From Maribacter sp. PR1 (lineage in GTDB: Bacteria > Bacteroidota > Bacteroidia > Flavobacteriales > Flavobacteriaceae), in NCBI RefSeq assembly GCF_028464145.1, contig NZ_JAQPCG010000006.1, forward strand, positions 62,001 through 126,000: 64,000 nt of DNA, in the 5' to 3' direction. The notes below the pieces were generated by a model that ran no database searches, had not been told where the DNA came from, and saw nothing but the letters and a program-made list of their open reading frames with translations. Below are positions 17,372 to 25,913 of the stretch, piece by piece (position 1 is the stretch's first letter; each line of letters starts with the position of its first letter). The translations under genes were made by a program, and so were the position numbers.

Positions 17372-18601
17372 TTACTGTTCTATCCAAAAATCAGGAGCTA
17401 TATTGCTGCCCAATTTTGTACAATCTCCACAGGCTGGGGTAACCATAACAAATGGTGCTGCTTCACCTAATTCTTCAGGGTTTTCAAGGTCTGCACCCTC
17501 ACCAAACTCATAAAATTTATAGCCATTTTCAATTGTAAAATTCAGAAATTCATAATTATCAATAGGAATTGGATAAAAGGTGCATTCGCTGATATATTTC
17601 GGTAATTCCAAATCCGGAAAATAATCTACATAATCAAAAAACAATCTTTTTTCCGAGACGCTGCTCACCTCAAAAAAACCGATGACCTGCTCCTCCGGAT
17701 TATCTAGTGCTGTTATGCTACCTTCGAGAAACCCGGTCTGTATTTGTGATAATACTCCATTGGAGGCAAAAAGTTCCTCTAGAGCCTTATAATAGGCATA
17801 GGCCTCCTGTGACTGTACATGTTGCTTTACCAATATGCTGTACCTATGGGAAATAATGAAATTATCTTTGTTGATAAAACGTACCGGAAACTTGGTAATT
17901 CGATTGTTGCTAAAATTACCGCTATTTTGCTGAATGATTTCGGATGACTTTTCAAACCCGAAGCAGACCCTTTCCTCTTGTTCCTTAAGCTTAAAAGCAA
18001 CTACTAAATCCGGTAAAGGCATCCTTATATAAAGGTCCACGGCGTTCCAATAGGGTGCAATTATTTTATAGGTTTCCTCATACTCGTACCTAAAAAATTT
18101 GTTCTGGCCTGTAGGGTCAAAGCTATCGGCATAAATAAATATGCCCTCATCCAAATCCCCGTCCCTAAAGTCACGCTCCGTATAAAGGCTATCGATTTGG
18201 GTAGGGGCGGGGGCAATCTCCTCCTCGGAAATATATTCCTTGCCATCCGAGGTTATAAAATTCAGTCGATAACCGATTCCTGTCCTTGCCGCAAACGAAG
18301 CGCTGGAAACATACCTGCCTTCTCCCTGGTATGTAAAATCATACATACCCCCATCGGAATCCGTTACCTGCACCATAGCTCCGCCCTCCCCATAAATACC
18401 GGTGGTATCCAAAGGAAAGGTCCTTGAAAGACGCACTTCCTGTAACTTGTTTTCGTCCGTAATAGTTGCCTGTACCACCAACATACTCTCAAATCCCGAT
18501 TCCTCATGTTGCAGTTCCAAAGGTTCCACACAATTCTGCATACAGAGACCTATGGCGATGGCCATCAAGCTTTTATCAGAAATTGTTATAGAACCTTTCA
18601 T
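17372..18601 (-). CDS. DUF4249 lipoprotein (paralogue 2 of 3)
   Basis: A 409-aa lipoprotein whose signal peptide MKGSITISDKSLMAIAIGLC leads to a lipobox cysteine in MQNCVEP. It shares with its two neighbours the order VVQATITDENKLQEVRLSRT, DFTYQGEGRYVSSASF, YRYEYEETYKIIAPYW, FPVRFINKDNFIISHRYSI, QIQTGFLEGSI and ACGDCTKLGSNIAPDFWIEQ. Tandem duplication with strong divergence suggests several related ligands or stacked partners of one receptor. Confidence 0.88.
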   Translation of the reverse strand: MKGSITISDKSLMAIAIGLCMQNCVEPLELQHEESGFESMLVVQATITDENKLQEVRLSRTFPLDTTGIYGEGGAMVQVTDSDGGMYDFTYQGEGRYVSSASFAARTGIGYRLNFITSDGKEYISEEEIAPAPTQIDSLYTERDFRDGDLDEGIFIYADSFDPTGQNKFFRYEYEETYKIIAPYWNAVDLYIRMPLPDLVVAFKLKEQEERVCFGFEKSSEIIQQNSGNFSNNRITKFPVRFINKDNFIISHRYSILVKQHVQSQEAYAYYKALEELFASNGVLSQIQTGFLEGSITALDNPEEQVIGFFEVSSVSEKRLFFDYVDYFPDLELPKYISECTFYPIPIDNYEFLNFTIENGYKFYEFGEGADLENPEELGEAAPFVMVTPACGDCTKLGSNIAPDFWIEQ

Positions 18602-18616
18602 TCTTTTTAAATCAAT

Positions 18617-19804
18617 CTATTCTTCCCAAAATTCAGGGACCTCGTTACTACCCAGTACAGTGCAATCCCCGCATTCTACAGGAACCACTATATAGGGGGA
18701 CGGCTTCGAAAAATTACCGTACTGTCCGTTATTGTCATCCCAATAGGTTGTGGCATGCCTTTCTATGTCAGTGATTAAAGCGTTTATATTCGATAGAAAA
18801 GGACATTCCACGATATACTGAGGCCTATCCTCACCTCTAAAAAAATCCACATAATCAAAGAAAATTCGTTTTTCGTCATAAGAACTCACACCAAAATACC
18901 CCACAACGTTCTCGTTTTTATCAGTAGATGTTATATTCCCCTCCAAAAAACCTGTCTGTATCTGAGAAAAAACGGATTCACTGCCACTTAGTTCGTTCAA
19001 CGTATTATAATAAACATAGGCCTCCCTAGTTTGTATCCATTGTTTTACCAAAATGCTGTATCTGTGGGAAATACTGAAATCGTTCCTATTAATAAACCTA
19101 ACTGGAAATTGGGTTATTCTTACTTCGTTGAAATCATCCGTCTTGGCCTGTAAAATATCTGCAGAACGGTTTGTCTTAAAACAAACCTGTTCTTCTTGTG
19201 ACCTTATTCTCACATCCACAAGATTGTCCGGAGGTATTAAATAGAGTTCCTTATTTGTCCAAAATGGAGCTATAATCTTGTAGGTCTCTTCATATTCGTA
19301 CCTATAGTATTTGTTCTCACCTGTTGCATCAAAAGAGTCCAAATAAATGAACATACCTTCCTCAGCACCATCATCCTTAAAATCCCTTACCGCATAAACA
19401 CTATCAATTTGCGTAGGGTTTGGAGCAATTTCCTCCGTGGATGTATATGTTACCCCTTCTGTAGTAACAATATTAAGCCTATACCCTATACCCGACTGTG
19501 CCGCAAAGGACATATTAGACACATATCTTCCCTGCCCCTGATCACTGAAATCATAGGCACCCCCGTTGGAATCCAGAACCTGTACCTTGGCACCGCTCTC
19601 TCCATAAACACCGGTGGTATCCAAAGGGAAGGTCCTAGTGATGAAAATCTCCTGTTCCTTATTCTCGTCCGTTATGGTTGCTTCTACTACCAATGCACTT
19701 TTAAAATTTATTATTTGTGGTTCAAAGGGTTCTATGCAAGAAATCACAAAGATTAGCAAGCAAATCCACAGAAAGCCAAGTCGTAATAATTTGGTCATAC
19801 CCAT
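18617..19804 (-). CDS. DUF4249 lipoprotein (paralogue 1 of 3)
   Basis: A 395-aa lipoprotein, the first of three tandem DUF4249 genes. It starts 6 bp after the TonB receptor stop. The signal peptide is MGMTKLLRLGFLWICLLIF, with the lipobox cysteine in VISCIEP. Shared blocks: SALVVEATITDENKEQE, YRYEYEETYKIIAPFW, FPVRFINRNDFSISHRYSIL and the terminal VECGDCTVLGSNEVPEFWEE. Being closest to the receptor gene, it is the best candidate for direct partnership with it. Confidence 0.88.
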   Translation of the reverse strand: MGMTKLLRLGFLWICLLIFVISCIEPFEPQIINFKSALVVEATITDENKEQEIFITRTFPLDTTGVYGESGAKVQVLDSNGGAYDFSDQGQGRYVSNMSFAAQSGIGYRLNIVTTEGVTYTSTEEIAPNPTQIDSVYAVRDFKDDGAEEGMFIYLDSFDATGENKYYRYEYEETYKIIAPFWTNKELYLIPPDNLVDVRIRSQEEQVCFKTNRSADILQAKTDDFNEVRITQFPVRFINRNDFSISHRYSILVKQWIQTREAYVYYNTLNELSGSESVFSQIQTGFLEGNITSTDKNENVVGYFGVSSYDEKRIFFDYVDFFRGEDRPQYIVECPFLSNINALITDIERHATTYWDDNNGQYGNFSKPSPYIVVPVECGDCTVLGSNEVPEFWEE

Positions 19805-19810
19805 TCATTA

Positions 19811-20767
19811 TTAAAACTTAAAATTATACGTAATCGTGGGTACCGGAATGGAGAAAATTGAACTTTGGTACGCCTTTAAGTCTCCATTTTCGGTCACAAA
19901 AAATACGGAATAGGGATTGTTTCTCCCCAAAACGTTGTACACAGAAATATTCCAAAAACTATGGGCCAATTTTTTTAGCTTATGATTTCCTTCTATGTTA
20001 AAACCAAGGTCCAACCTATAATAATCCGGTATACGAAATTCATTTCGATTACTATAGACCACGTATTCAGAATTATTAAAATTGTAACGGGCCACGGGAT
20101 AGGTTACTGGGCGTCCCGTCTGATAACTTAAATTGGCAGAAGCACTAAACCTTTTCGTAAATTTATAATTTAGGACCGCACTAAAATCATGTGGTTTATC
20201 ATAATTGGTAGGGAAAAATTCTCCGTTGTTTACACGTTCCTCAGCATATTGACTATCCAATTTTAAGAAGGAACGAGCGTAGGTATACCCCAACCAACCA
20301 TTTAATCTCCCCGAATTTTTGCGAATCAAGAATTCAATTCCGTAAGCCTTGCCATCTCCTTGTAAAGTTTCTGTCTCTATGGTTTCGTTCAGCAGTAGTT
20401 CTGACCCGACCTTAAAATCCAACAGATTATCCGCTTCCTTATAATACCCTTCCAAGCTTATTTCATAAATATTGGCATCCAAGTTTTTGTAGAATCCAAG
20501 CCCTACTTGTCTTCCTCGCTGGGGTTTTATATTGTTATCCGATAGTTTCCAAGTATCTATAGGACTTATGGTAGTTGTATTCGATAACCTATGGATGTAT
20601 TGATAGGTACTGTTGTAACTAGCCTTAACGGAAAAATCTTCACCGAGAAAATATCTTGCGGAAAAACGAATTTCTGGCCCACCGTAGGTTTCTACAAACT
20701 CGTTATTATCATAGGACACGGTTTCAACCAAAGTCTCCTCGTTCTTTGGCACCCCTTCCTCGTACAC
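19811..20767 (-). CDS. TonB-dependent receptor, 3' part (beta-barrel) after a frameshift
   Basis: This frame (opening with a GTG at 20767) encodes 318 residues of outer-membrane barrel: VSYDNNEFVETYGGPEIRFS, RGRQVGLGFYKNLD, YTYARSFLKLD, SYQTGRPVTYP, YRLDLGFNIEG and the terminal VPTITYNFKF, which ends in Phe as outer-membrane barrels do. It is not a gene of its own. Adding one base to the A-run at 20826-20829 (four T on the minus strand) joins it to the upstream frame through LIDVGLRYSIFATLGETEAR, giving one receptor of about 923 aa. The break is either a sequencing slip in a homopolymer or a real inactivating or phase-variable frameshift. Confidence 0.85.
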   Translation of the reverse strand: MYEEGVPKNEETLVETVSYDNNEFVETYGGPEIRFSARYFLGEDFSVKASYNSTYQYIHRLSNTTTISPIDTWKLSDNNIKPQRGRQVGLGFYKNLDANIYEISLEGYYKEADNLLDFKVGSELLLNETIETETLQGDGKAYGIEFLIRKNSGRLNGWLGYTYARSFLKLDSQYAEERVNNGEFFPTNYDKPHDFSAVLNYKFTKRFSASANLSYQTGRPVTYPVARYNFNNSEYVVYSNRNEFRIPDYYRLDLGFNIEGNHKLKKLAHSFWNISVYNVLGRNNPYSVFFVTENGDLKAYQSSIFSIPVPTITYNFKF

Positions 20768-20823
20768 CCTTGCTTCTGTTTCCCCCAGCGTAGCAAATAT
20801 GGAATATCGAAGTCCGACATCTA

Positions 20824-22581
20824 TTAAAAGTTGGTCGTCACCTCAAAATTATCCGACAAATAAATAGCGCCTTCCAAGGCCTTTTCCTTTGCTATCGTTT
20901 GGGGAACCACGATGGAATTATCTCCGTTAGGCTCTAAATAACCAGGTTGAACATTGTAGAGTTTCGTGGAAAGGCCATAGTCAAATTTATGGGCTTTACT
21001 ATGTAGATAGGTGAATTTAAACTTAGCTTCGGTCTCATCCACTACAAATCCCAGGTCAAAATTGTTGTCCGAGTTTCCTTCATAGCCGATGTTGAATTTA
21101 TAATTACTATTCGCAACAATTAAGCTACCGGCATTCTTATCATTAAATTGATGGTCCCATTGGAAGGACAGTAGTCTGTTGTTGTATCCATAGACGGAAT
21201 CAGAAGTTATACTAAACGCATCATCACTATAATATCCCATAGCCCTGACCGTATTTTTTTCATTTATGGTGTGCGTATATTTTGCAATGGCATCATAAAA
21301 GGAAGCTTTACTATTGTTAAGGGATTCATCTTTTAATGACCTTAATATCCAACCCGAATAAGTTCCCCTTCCCCCTAACATAAGTCCGGATTTTCCTTTA
21401 ACAACCGGAATTTCCAATGCCAAATTACTGGTGACCGGTCCTATAGCGGCTTCGCCCGCTATTTTTTCCGTGTTGGCATCCTTGGAGGTAATATCAAATA
21501 CCGAGGAAAGTCTACCCCCATATTCAGCAGGAATACCTCCCTTTAATACTTTAAGATCTTTGGTCGTAAATGGATTTATAGCCTGAAAAATGCCAAAGAA
21601 GTGAGAGGGATTATAAATTACGGCATTATCCAAGAGTATTAGGTTTTGGTCCGTACTACCGCCACGCACATTAAACCCGGCGGCTCCCTCGCCTGCGGTT
21701 GAAATTCCGGGAAGTGTGGTTGCAACTTTTAAAACATCCCTTTCTCCTAAGACCAGAGGAATGTTTTTGGTTTCCTCGACGACCAACTCCGTACTACCCG
21801 ATATAGCTTCCTCAACATTTTTTGCCGCATTCGCCTCGACGGTAACCTCATCTAAAAACTCTACACTTTCAGCCAACTGAAAATTTAGGTTTCCATCATT
21901 ATAAACAATTACTCTGGTCGTTGTAGGCTCAATACCCAAAGAGCTTGTTTTAATTATACTTGTTCCTGCAGGAACTTCCAATTCAAAATAGCCATTATCA
22001 TCGGTAACAGCTCCCGAATTCCTATTGTTTAAAATGATAGATAAGTTTGAAATAGGTTGATTTTGATCTTTTGTAGTTGCATAACCGCTTATTTTAAAGC
22101 TTGATCTAGAATCCGCGAGATTCTCTTTTCCAATCCTAACGGTCCTCGAAATTTCGCTACTTTTATTCGCTTCGATATTTGAAAATACGGGGCTACTGGT
22201 TACCCGGATATTATTTGAAGCTATTTGGACAGTATCAACCTCCTTACCAAAAAAACCTTCTGGCAGGTCTTTATAAATAATACTGTTCTGAGTTAGGATA
22301 ATTTTAGTATTATCGTATTTAAAGAAGTTTAAGGTGGTTTCCTCAAAAATACCCTCAAGTATTTCTGTTAATGTTGCCTCGGTAAATGCTCCTGAAAAAT
22401 TTTGTCCAGAAAACCAAGCTTCGTCATAATAAAACCTGACCTCCGCTTTTTGTTCAATGATGTTTAAAACCGTAGTAATACTCTGGTCGGTAAATTGAAA
22501 ACTATATTTTGGTTCATTCTCCTGACCAAAGTTTGCCACACAAGACAGCAGGACAAAAATGTATATTATTCTCCTTATCAT
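20824..22581 (-). CDS. TonB-dependent receptor, 5' part (STN, carboxypeptidase-like domain, plug, first barrel strands)
   Basis: 585 residues ending prematurely at DNFEVTTNF. Order of domains: signal peptide (MIRRIIYIFVLLSCVAN), STN domain at about 25-105 (YSFQFTDQSITTVLNIIEQK, LTEILEGIFEETTLNFF), carboxypeptidase-regulatory-like domain at about 165-245 (ISGYATTKDQNQPI, GAVTDDNGYFELEVPAGT), plug at about 265-385 (AAGFNVRGGSTDQNLILLDN, PSHFFGIFQAINPFTTKD, GGIPAEYGGRLSSVFDI), then barrel. STN domains usually let a receptor signal to an anti-sigma factor, but no sigma/anti-sigma pair is adjacent. It starts 2 bp after an unknown secreted protein gene and heads the DUF4249/MG2 operon. Confidence 0.9.
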   Translation of the reverse strand: MIRRIIYIFVLLSCVANFGQENEPKYSFQFTDQSITTVLNIIEQKAEVRFYYDEAWFSGQNFSGAFTEATLTEILEGIFEETTLNFFKYDNTKIILTQNSIIYKDLPEGFFGKEVDTVQIASNNIRVTSSPVFSNIEANKSSEISRTVRIGKENLADSRSSFKISGYATTKDQNQPISNLSIILNNRNSGAVTDDNGYFELEVPAGTSIIKTSSLGIEPTTTRVIVYNDGNLNFQLAESVEFLDEVTVEANAAKNVEEAISGSTELVVEETKNIPLVLGERDVLKVATTLPGISTAGEGAAGFNVRGGSTDQNLILLDNAVIYNPSHFFGIFQAINPFTTKDLKVLKGGIPAEYGGRLSSVFDITSKDANTEKIAGEAAIGPVTSNLALEIPVVKGKSGLMLGGRGTYSGWILRSLKDESLNNSKASFYDAIAKYTHTINEKNTVRAMGYYSDDAFSITSDSVYGYNNRLLSFQWDHQFNDKNAGSLIVANSNYKFNIGYEGNSDNNFDLGFVVDETEAKFKFTYLHSKAHKFDYGLSTKLYNVQPGYLEPNGDNSIVVPQTIAKEKALEGAIYLSDNFEVTTNF

Positions 22582-22583
22582 TA

Positions 22584-23315
22584 TTATCCTTTATTTTCAG
22601 TGTTAATTACGTCGGCTAGCTTGGAAAAGAAACTGGTCCAAAAAGTATCTTCATTTATTTTTCGCAAGGAAGAATTAAAATTTTCATTAATGAATGCTTT
22701 CTGTTCCGGCCAAATACGAAGGACATCTTTTTTATTTGAAATTTCATAAAACTCCCCTTCATAATTTAGGGCGTAACTATCCTCAGGGATAAATTCGTAA
22801 TAAAGCGTATTTCCCCTTATCCGTTTAAATCTCTTTTTTGTATTCTTTTTTAATAGCGTAATCGCCTTTTCCTTAAAAAGAACTTGATAAAATCCGGTTG
22901 CGCCCAATGCTTCGGTATCTTCGGGAACCTGAACAAAATCAGCATCCTGTAAATTAAAGGATTGAATTTTAGATTTAATTAGAATTAGGATAGGATAGGG
23001 ATAGTTATAACCCACGCTGAGAAGTAGATTATCAGCATCTAAATCATATTTTAATGGGACTTGATCAAAAAATTGACCGTCATATACCAAAGACCCCATT
23101 TGAAAGTCACTATTACCAAAAAATTTGTGCTTATCATTAATGGTTCTATAAAGCTCTATATATTCGACCCCATTGTAGAGTGACGTATTTTTTCGCTGGA
23201 CTTCCTTATCGAACCAATTAAAGTATTCGGGTTCAATTTTAGCATTTTGGCCAATACATATATTTAAAAAAAATAGGAATATTAAAGAAAAGAAAGCGCG
23301 GTTGGTATTTTTCAT
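22584..23315 (-). CDS. Secreted protein of unknown function heading the TonB/DUF4249 operon
   Basis: A 243-aa protein with a clear signal peptide (MKNTNRAFFSLIFLFFLNIC-IGQ). The rest is mostly beta-rich, with aromatic and charged residues (YNGVEYIELYRTINDKHKFF, DNLLLSVGYNYPYPILILI). No domain is recognised. It is separated from the TonB receptor by 2 bp, so it is co-transcribed and probably serves the same outer-membrane complex. The segment upstream (23316-23452) contains TATTTTTA, one mismatch from a -7 box, and should hold the operon promoter. Confidence 0.7.
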   Translation of the reverse strand: MKNTNRAFFSLIFLFFLNICIGQNAKIEPEYFNWFDKEVQRKNTSLYNGVEYIELYRTINDKHKFFGNSDFQMGSLVYDGQFFDQVPLKYDLDADNLLLSVGYNYPYPILILIKSKIQSFNLQDADFVQVPEDTEALGATGFYQVLFKEKAITLLKKNTKKRFKRIRGNTLYYEFIPEDSYALNYEGEFYEISNKKDVLRIWPEQKAFINENFNSSLRKINEDTFWTSFFSKLADVINTENKG

Positions 23316-23452
23316 TGAGTTAGCTATTAGCTAAAAATAACAAAAAACCTTTGAGGTGTGCTAAATTAATTCGGCTTCTTTTTGAATTTTAATAAATCAC
23401 TAAAATATGATCAAAAACTAATACATCTACTTCATTTTTTTTCCTTCAATTA

Positions 23453-25843
23453 TCAATTCTGGAAAATGAGAACTGATGCTGCTTTATTTTTAATCTCCTC
23501 CTCATTCATCATCATCTTTCTAAATTTCCCATTTATATACATTTCCGCCTGGTCCTTGTAATGGGGACTAAACGGGTTACCGGATTGTCCTGTAGGCAGA
23601 ATACTACTACTGTTCTCAATATCCGAAAAGTCGATAATTCTACGTGTAGAAGGGCCAGAACTAACCTTATAAAATCCTGTACTATCATAAGGAAACGCCA
23701 TATTATTAATAACCTCCCTAGTACCATCAACCGGAAATGGACCCACATTAAAAAATGACCGAAGTGCTGCTACTTGTCCAATGGGGTGTCCATGTTCCAA
23801 GGTATGCACCTTTTGCCATTTCCAATCGTCTATTTTAGTACCAAAATCTGCTTCCAGTGAAGCTAGAGCATCTTTAAAGGATTCTATCAGGATAGTTTTC
23901 CTATTTTCCTGAATACGTTCCGTATTTACATTATCCCACCAAATTGAATTTTCATTTGATATCATTGGTGCTATTGTCCTTTTAATTAGATGTGTGGACA
24001 ACAATTGATTGAACATTTCCTTCCCAAGCTCATCCTGAAAAGTATTGACCAAAAAGTAATAGATCAAACGAGTATAGATAGTTCCATCTACATTCTCAAG
24101 GGAATAGGTTCCATCCCATGAACTCAATTCATCCAAAACCTCTTTCTCAACCGCCGATAAGTCAGCTTCACCTATCAACAACAATAAACTATGCAACACC
24201 TCCAAATGCACAGGGGAATTGACATCCAAAATCATTTCGGCAACATCCTCTTTATCCCAATCATTTTTGGGGTCCAAAAGACTTACAATTCTCTTCGCCC
24301 TGTTCTCGGGTAAGTAATATCCTGGATATAACAAACCAGCAATGGAATCCGGTTGATTGTTTGCCGAATAGACATAATTCCATGGAGGGTTAACTGCTTG
24401 TGGATTTTTTTCAAAAGGCAAAAAATCTTTTTGTAAACTAGGTCTTCGTTCAAAACCATAGACCAATTTGGTATTGACGCTATCCGGAATATCCCATAAT
24501 TTGGCCGTGGCAAACCAGCCGATATTGCCCTTGGCATCGCCATACATAATATTTAGTCCGGGTGCATGGATTTTTGGCAAGGCCGATGTAAACTCGGAAA
24601 GCTTTGTGGCATGGCTTATTTCGTAAAAGGCATCGACCACCGTATTTTTCTCTTGGGTATAAATCCAGGACATCGCTATTGGCGTCTCATTTTGAATTTG
24701 ATCGGCAATTCCGTTTAGGATTGGTCCATGGACGGACTGTTTGAAAGTGAAATCAACATCCTTGGCATCTTTTACCTTTATCTTTTTTGTAATAATAACA
24801 TAATCTACCCAATTCCCGGCTAGTTTATATTGGTCGTCGTTTGCAGGATTATTTTCTTCGTAATAGAAATCCACATCGTCATTCTCGAACATCGTCATAC
24901 CGTAGGCAATCTCCCTATTATGACCCAGTACGGGAAATGGAATACCAGCAATATGATAACCGTATTTTGAATACGTAGGTGTTTCTATATGGGCCTCATA
25001 CCAAACCGATGGTTGCGCAAAACCAATATGGGGGTCATTGGCGAATATAACTTGACCATTCTTTGTCTTTTGGGGAGCCAACACCCAGCTGTTGCTACCT
25101 TCGAATAAAGGTAGTTTAAGTTTGTTTAGAGATTCAGTGACCATAGCGGTTACTGAATTACCAATAGCATTCCCTTCACCATGCCTATGGTTTTTAATCC
25201 ATACCGTATTCGGGTTGGAGTGTATTTCCAAATCTTCCAAATACTCGGGACCAAGCTTGATCTCAATATTGCTCAACAAGGGGTCCGTTTTATGACCCAT
25301 CGCAAAACTAAAGGCCATATACCCCATTATATTATAAACATCCTTTACAGTGAACTTTGTTTTCTCTATACCTGTAAGATAAAATTCTACGGGAGTAGGT
25401 CCTTCTTCAACAAATTGATTAAGACCTTCCAAGTAGGCATTAATGATAGTAACCGCCTCACTATTCTTATTCAAGTTTGAAACAGTCAATTTTGAAGCCT
25501 CATCTATTCCCAAGGAAATAAAAAACTTATCTGTACCTATTAAATCTTCCCCAAACACTTCGGATAAACCTCCGCTGCCAATTCTCCGGAGCAATTCCAT
25601 TTGCCATAGCCTATCTTGGGCATGTACGTAACCTAATGCCTTAAAGGCATCTGTTTCTGACTTCCCATAAATATGGGGAACCCCATAATTGTCGAAATAT
25701 ACCTCTACCTGATTTTCTAGACCGGCCATTACCTTCTCACCGGAGTAATCAGGTTTGTGTAACCGGACAAAAATAAACCCTGAAATAATCAATAGGAGAA
25801 TTAGGACAAGCAGAAATAGCCCCAGCTTCTTTAAAAACTTCAT
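23453..25843 (-). CDS. Penicillin acylase family (peptidase S45) hydrolase
   Basis: An N-terminal-nucleophile hydrolase that matures by self-cleavage. The frame opens at a TTG (25855), but the ATG at 25843 starts MKFLKKLGLFLLVLILLL, an export signal or membrane anchor, giving 796 aa. The A-chain segment has VHAQDRLWQMELLRR. The expected autocleavage site is EGSNSWVLAPQKT near residue 250, with Ser as nucleophile, followed by ANDPHIGFAQPSVWYEAH. The conserved Asn region PWNYVYSANNQPD is present. The natural substrate could be acyl-homoserine lactones, beta-lactams or other N-acyl amides and is not decidable here. A single gene with its own upstream gap. Confidence 0.92.
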   Translation of the reverse strand: MKFLKKLGLFLLVLILLLIISGFIFVRLHKPDYSGEKVMAGLENQVEVYFDNYGVPHIYGKSETDAFKALGYVHAQDRLWQMELLRRIGSGGLSEVFGEDLIGTDKFFISLGIDEASKLTVSNLNKNSEAVTIINAYLEGLNQFVEEGPTPVEFYLTGIEKTKFTVKDVYNIMGYMAFSFAMGHKTDPLLSNIEIKLGPEYLEDLEIHSNPNTVWIKNHRHGEGNAIGNSVTAMVTESLNKLKLPLFEGSNSWVLAPQKTKNGQVIFANDPHIGFAQPSVWYEAHIETPTYSKYGYHIAGIPFPVLGHNREIAYGMTMFENDDVDFYYEENNPANDDQYKLAGNWVDYVIITKKIKVKDAKDVDFTFKQSVHGPILNGIADQIQNETPIAMSWIYTQEKNTVVDAFYEISHATKLSEFTSALPKIHAPGLNIMYGDAKGNIGWFATAKLWDIPDSVNTKLVYGFERRPSLQKDFLPFEKNPQAVNPPWNYVYSANNQPDSIAGLLYPGYYLPENRAKRIVSLLDPKNDWDKEDVAEMILDVNSPVHLEVLHSLLLLIGEADLSAVEKEVLDELSSWDGTYSLENVDGTIYTRLIYYFLVNTFQDELGKEMFNQLLSTHLIKRTIAPMISNENSIWWDNVNTERIQENRKTILIESFKDALASLEADFGTKIDDWKWQKVHTLEHGHPIGQVAALRSFFNVGPFPVDGTREVINNMAFPYDSTGFYKVSSGPSTRRIIDFSDIENSSSILPTGQSGNPFSPHYKDQAEMYINGKFRKMMMNEEEIKNKAASVLIFQN

Positions 25844-25913
25844 TGTATAGTTCAAATTAACCCTTCTAATTTAGGTTTAAAATCCCTAAGGAAAAAAAGA
25901 GTGATTTAGATTC

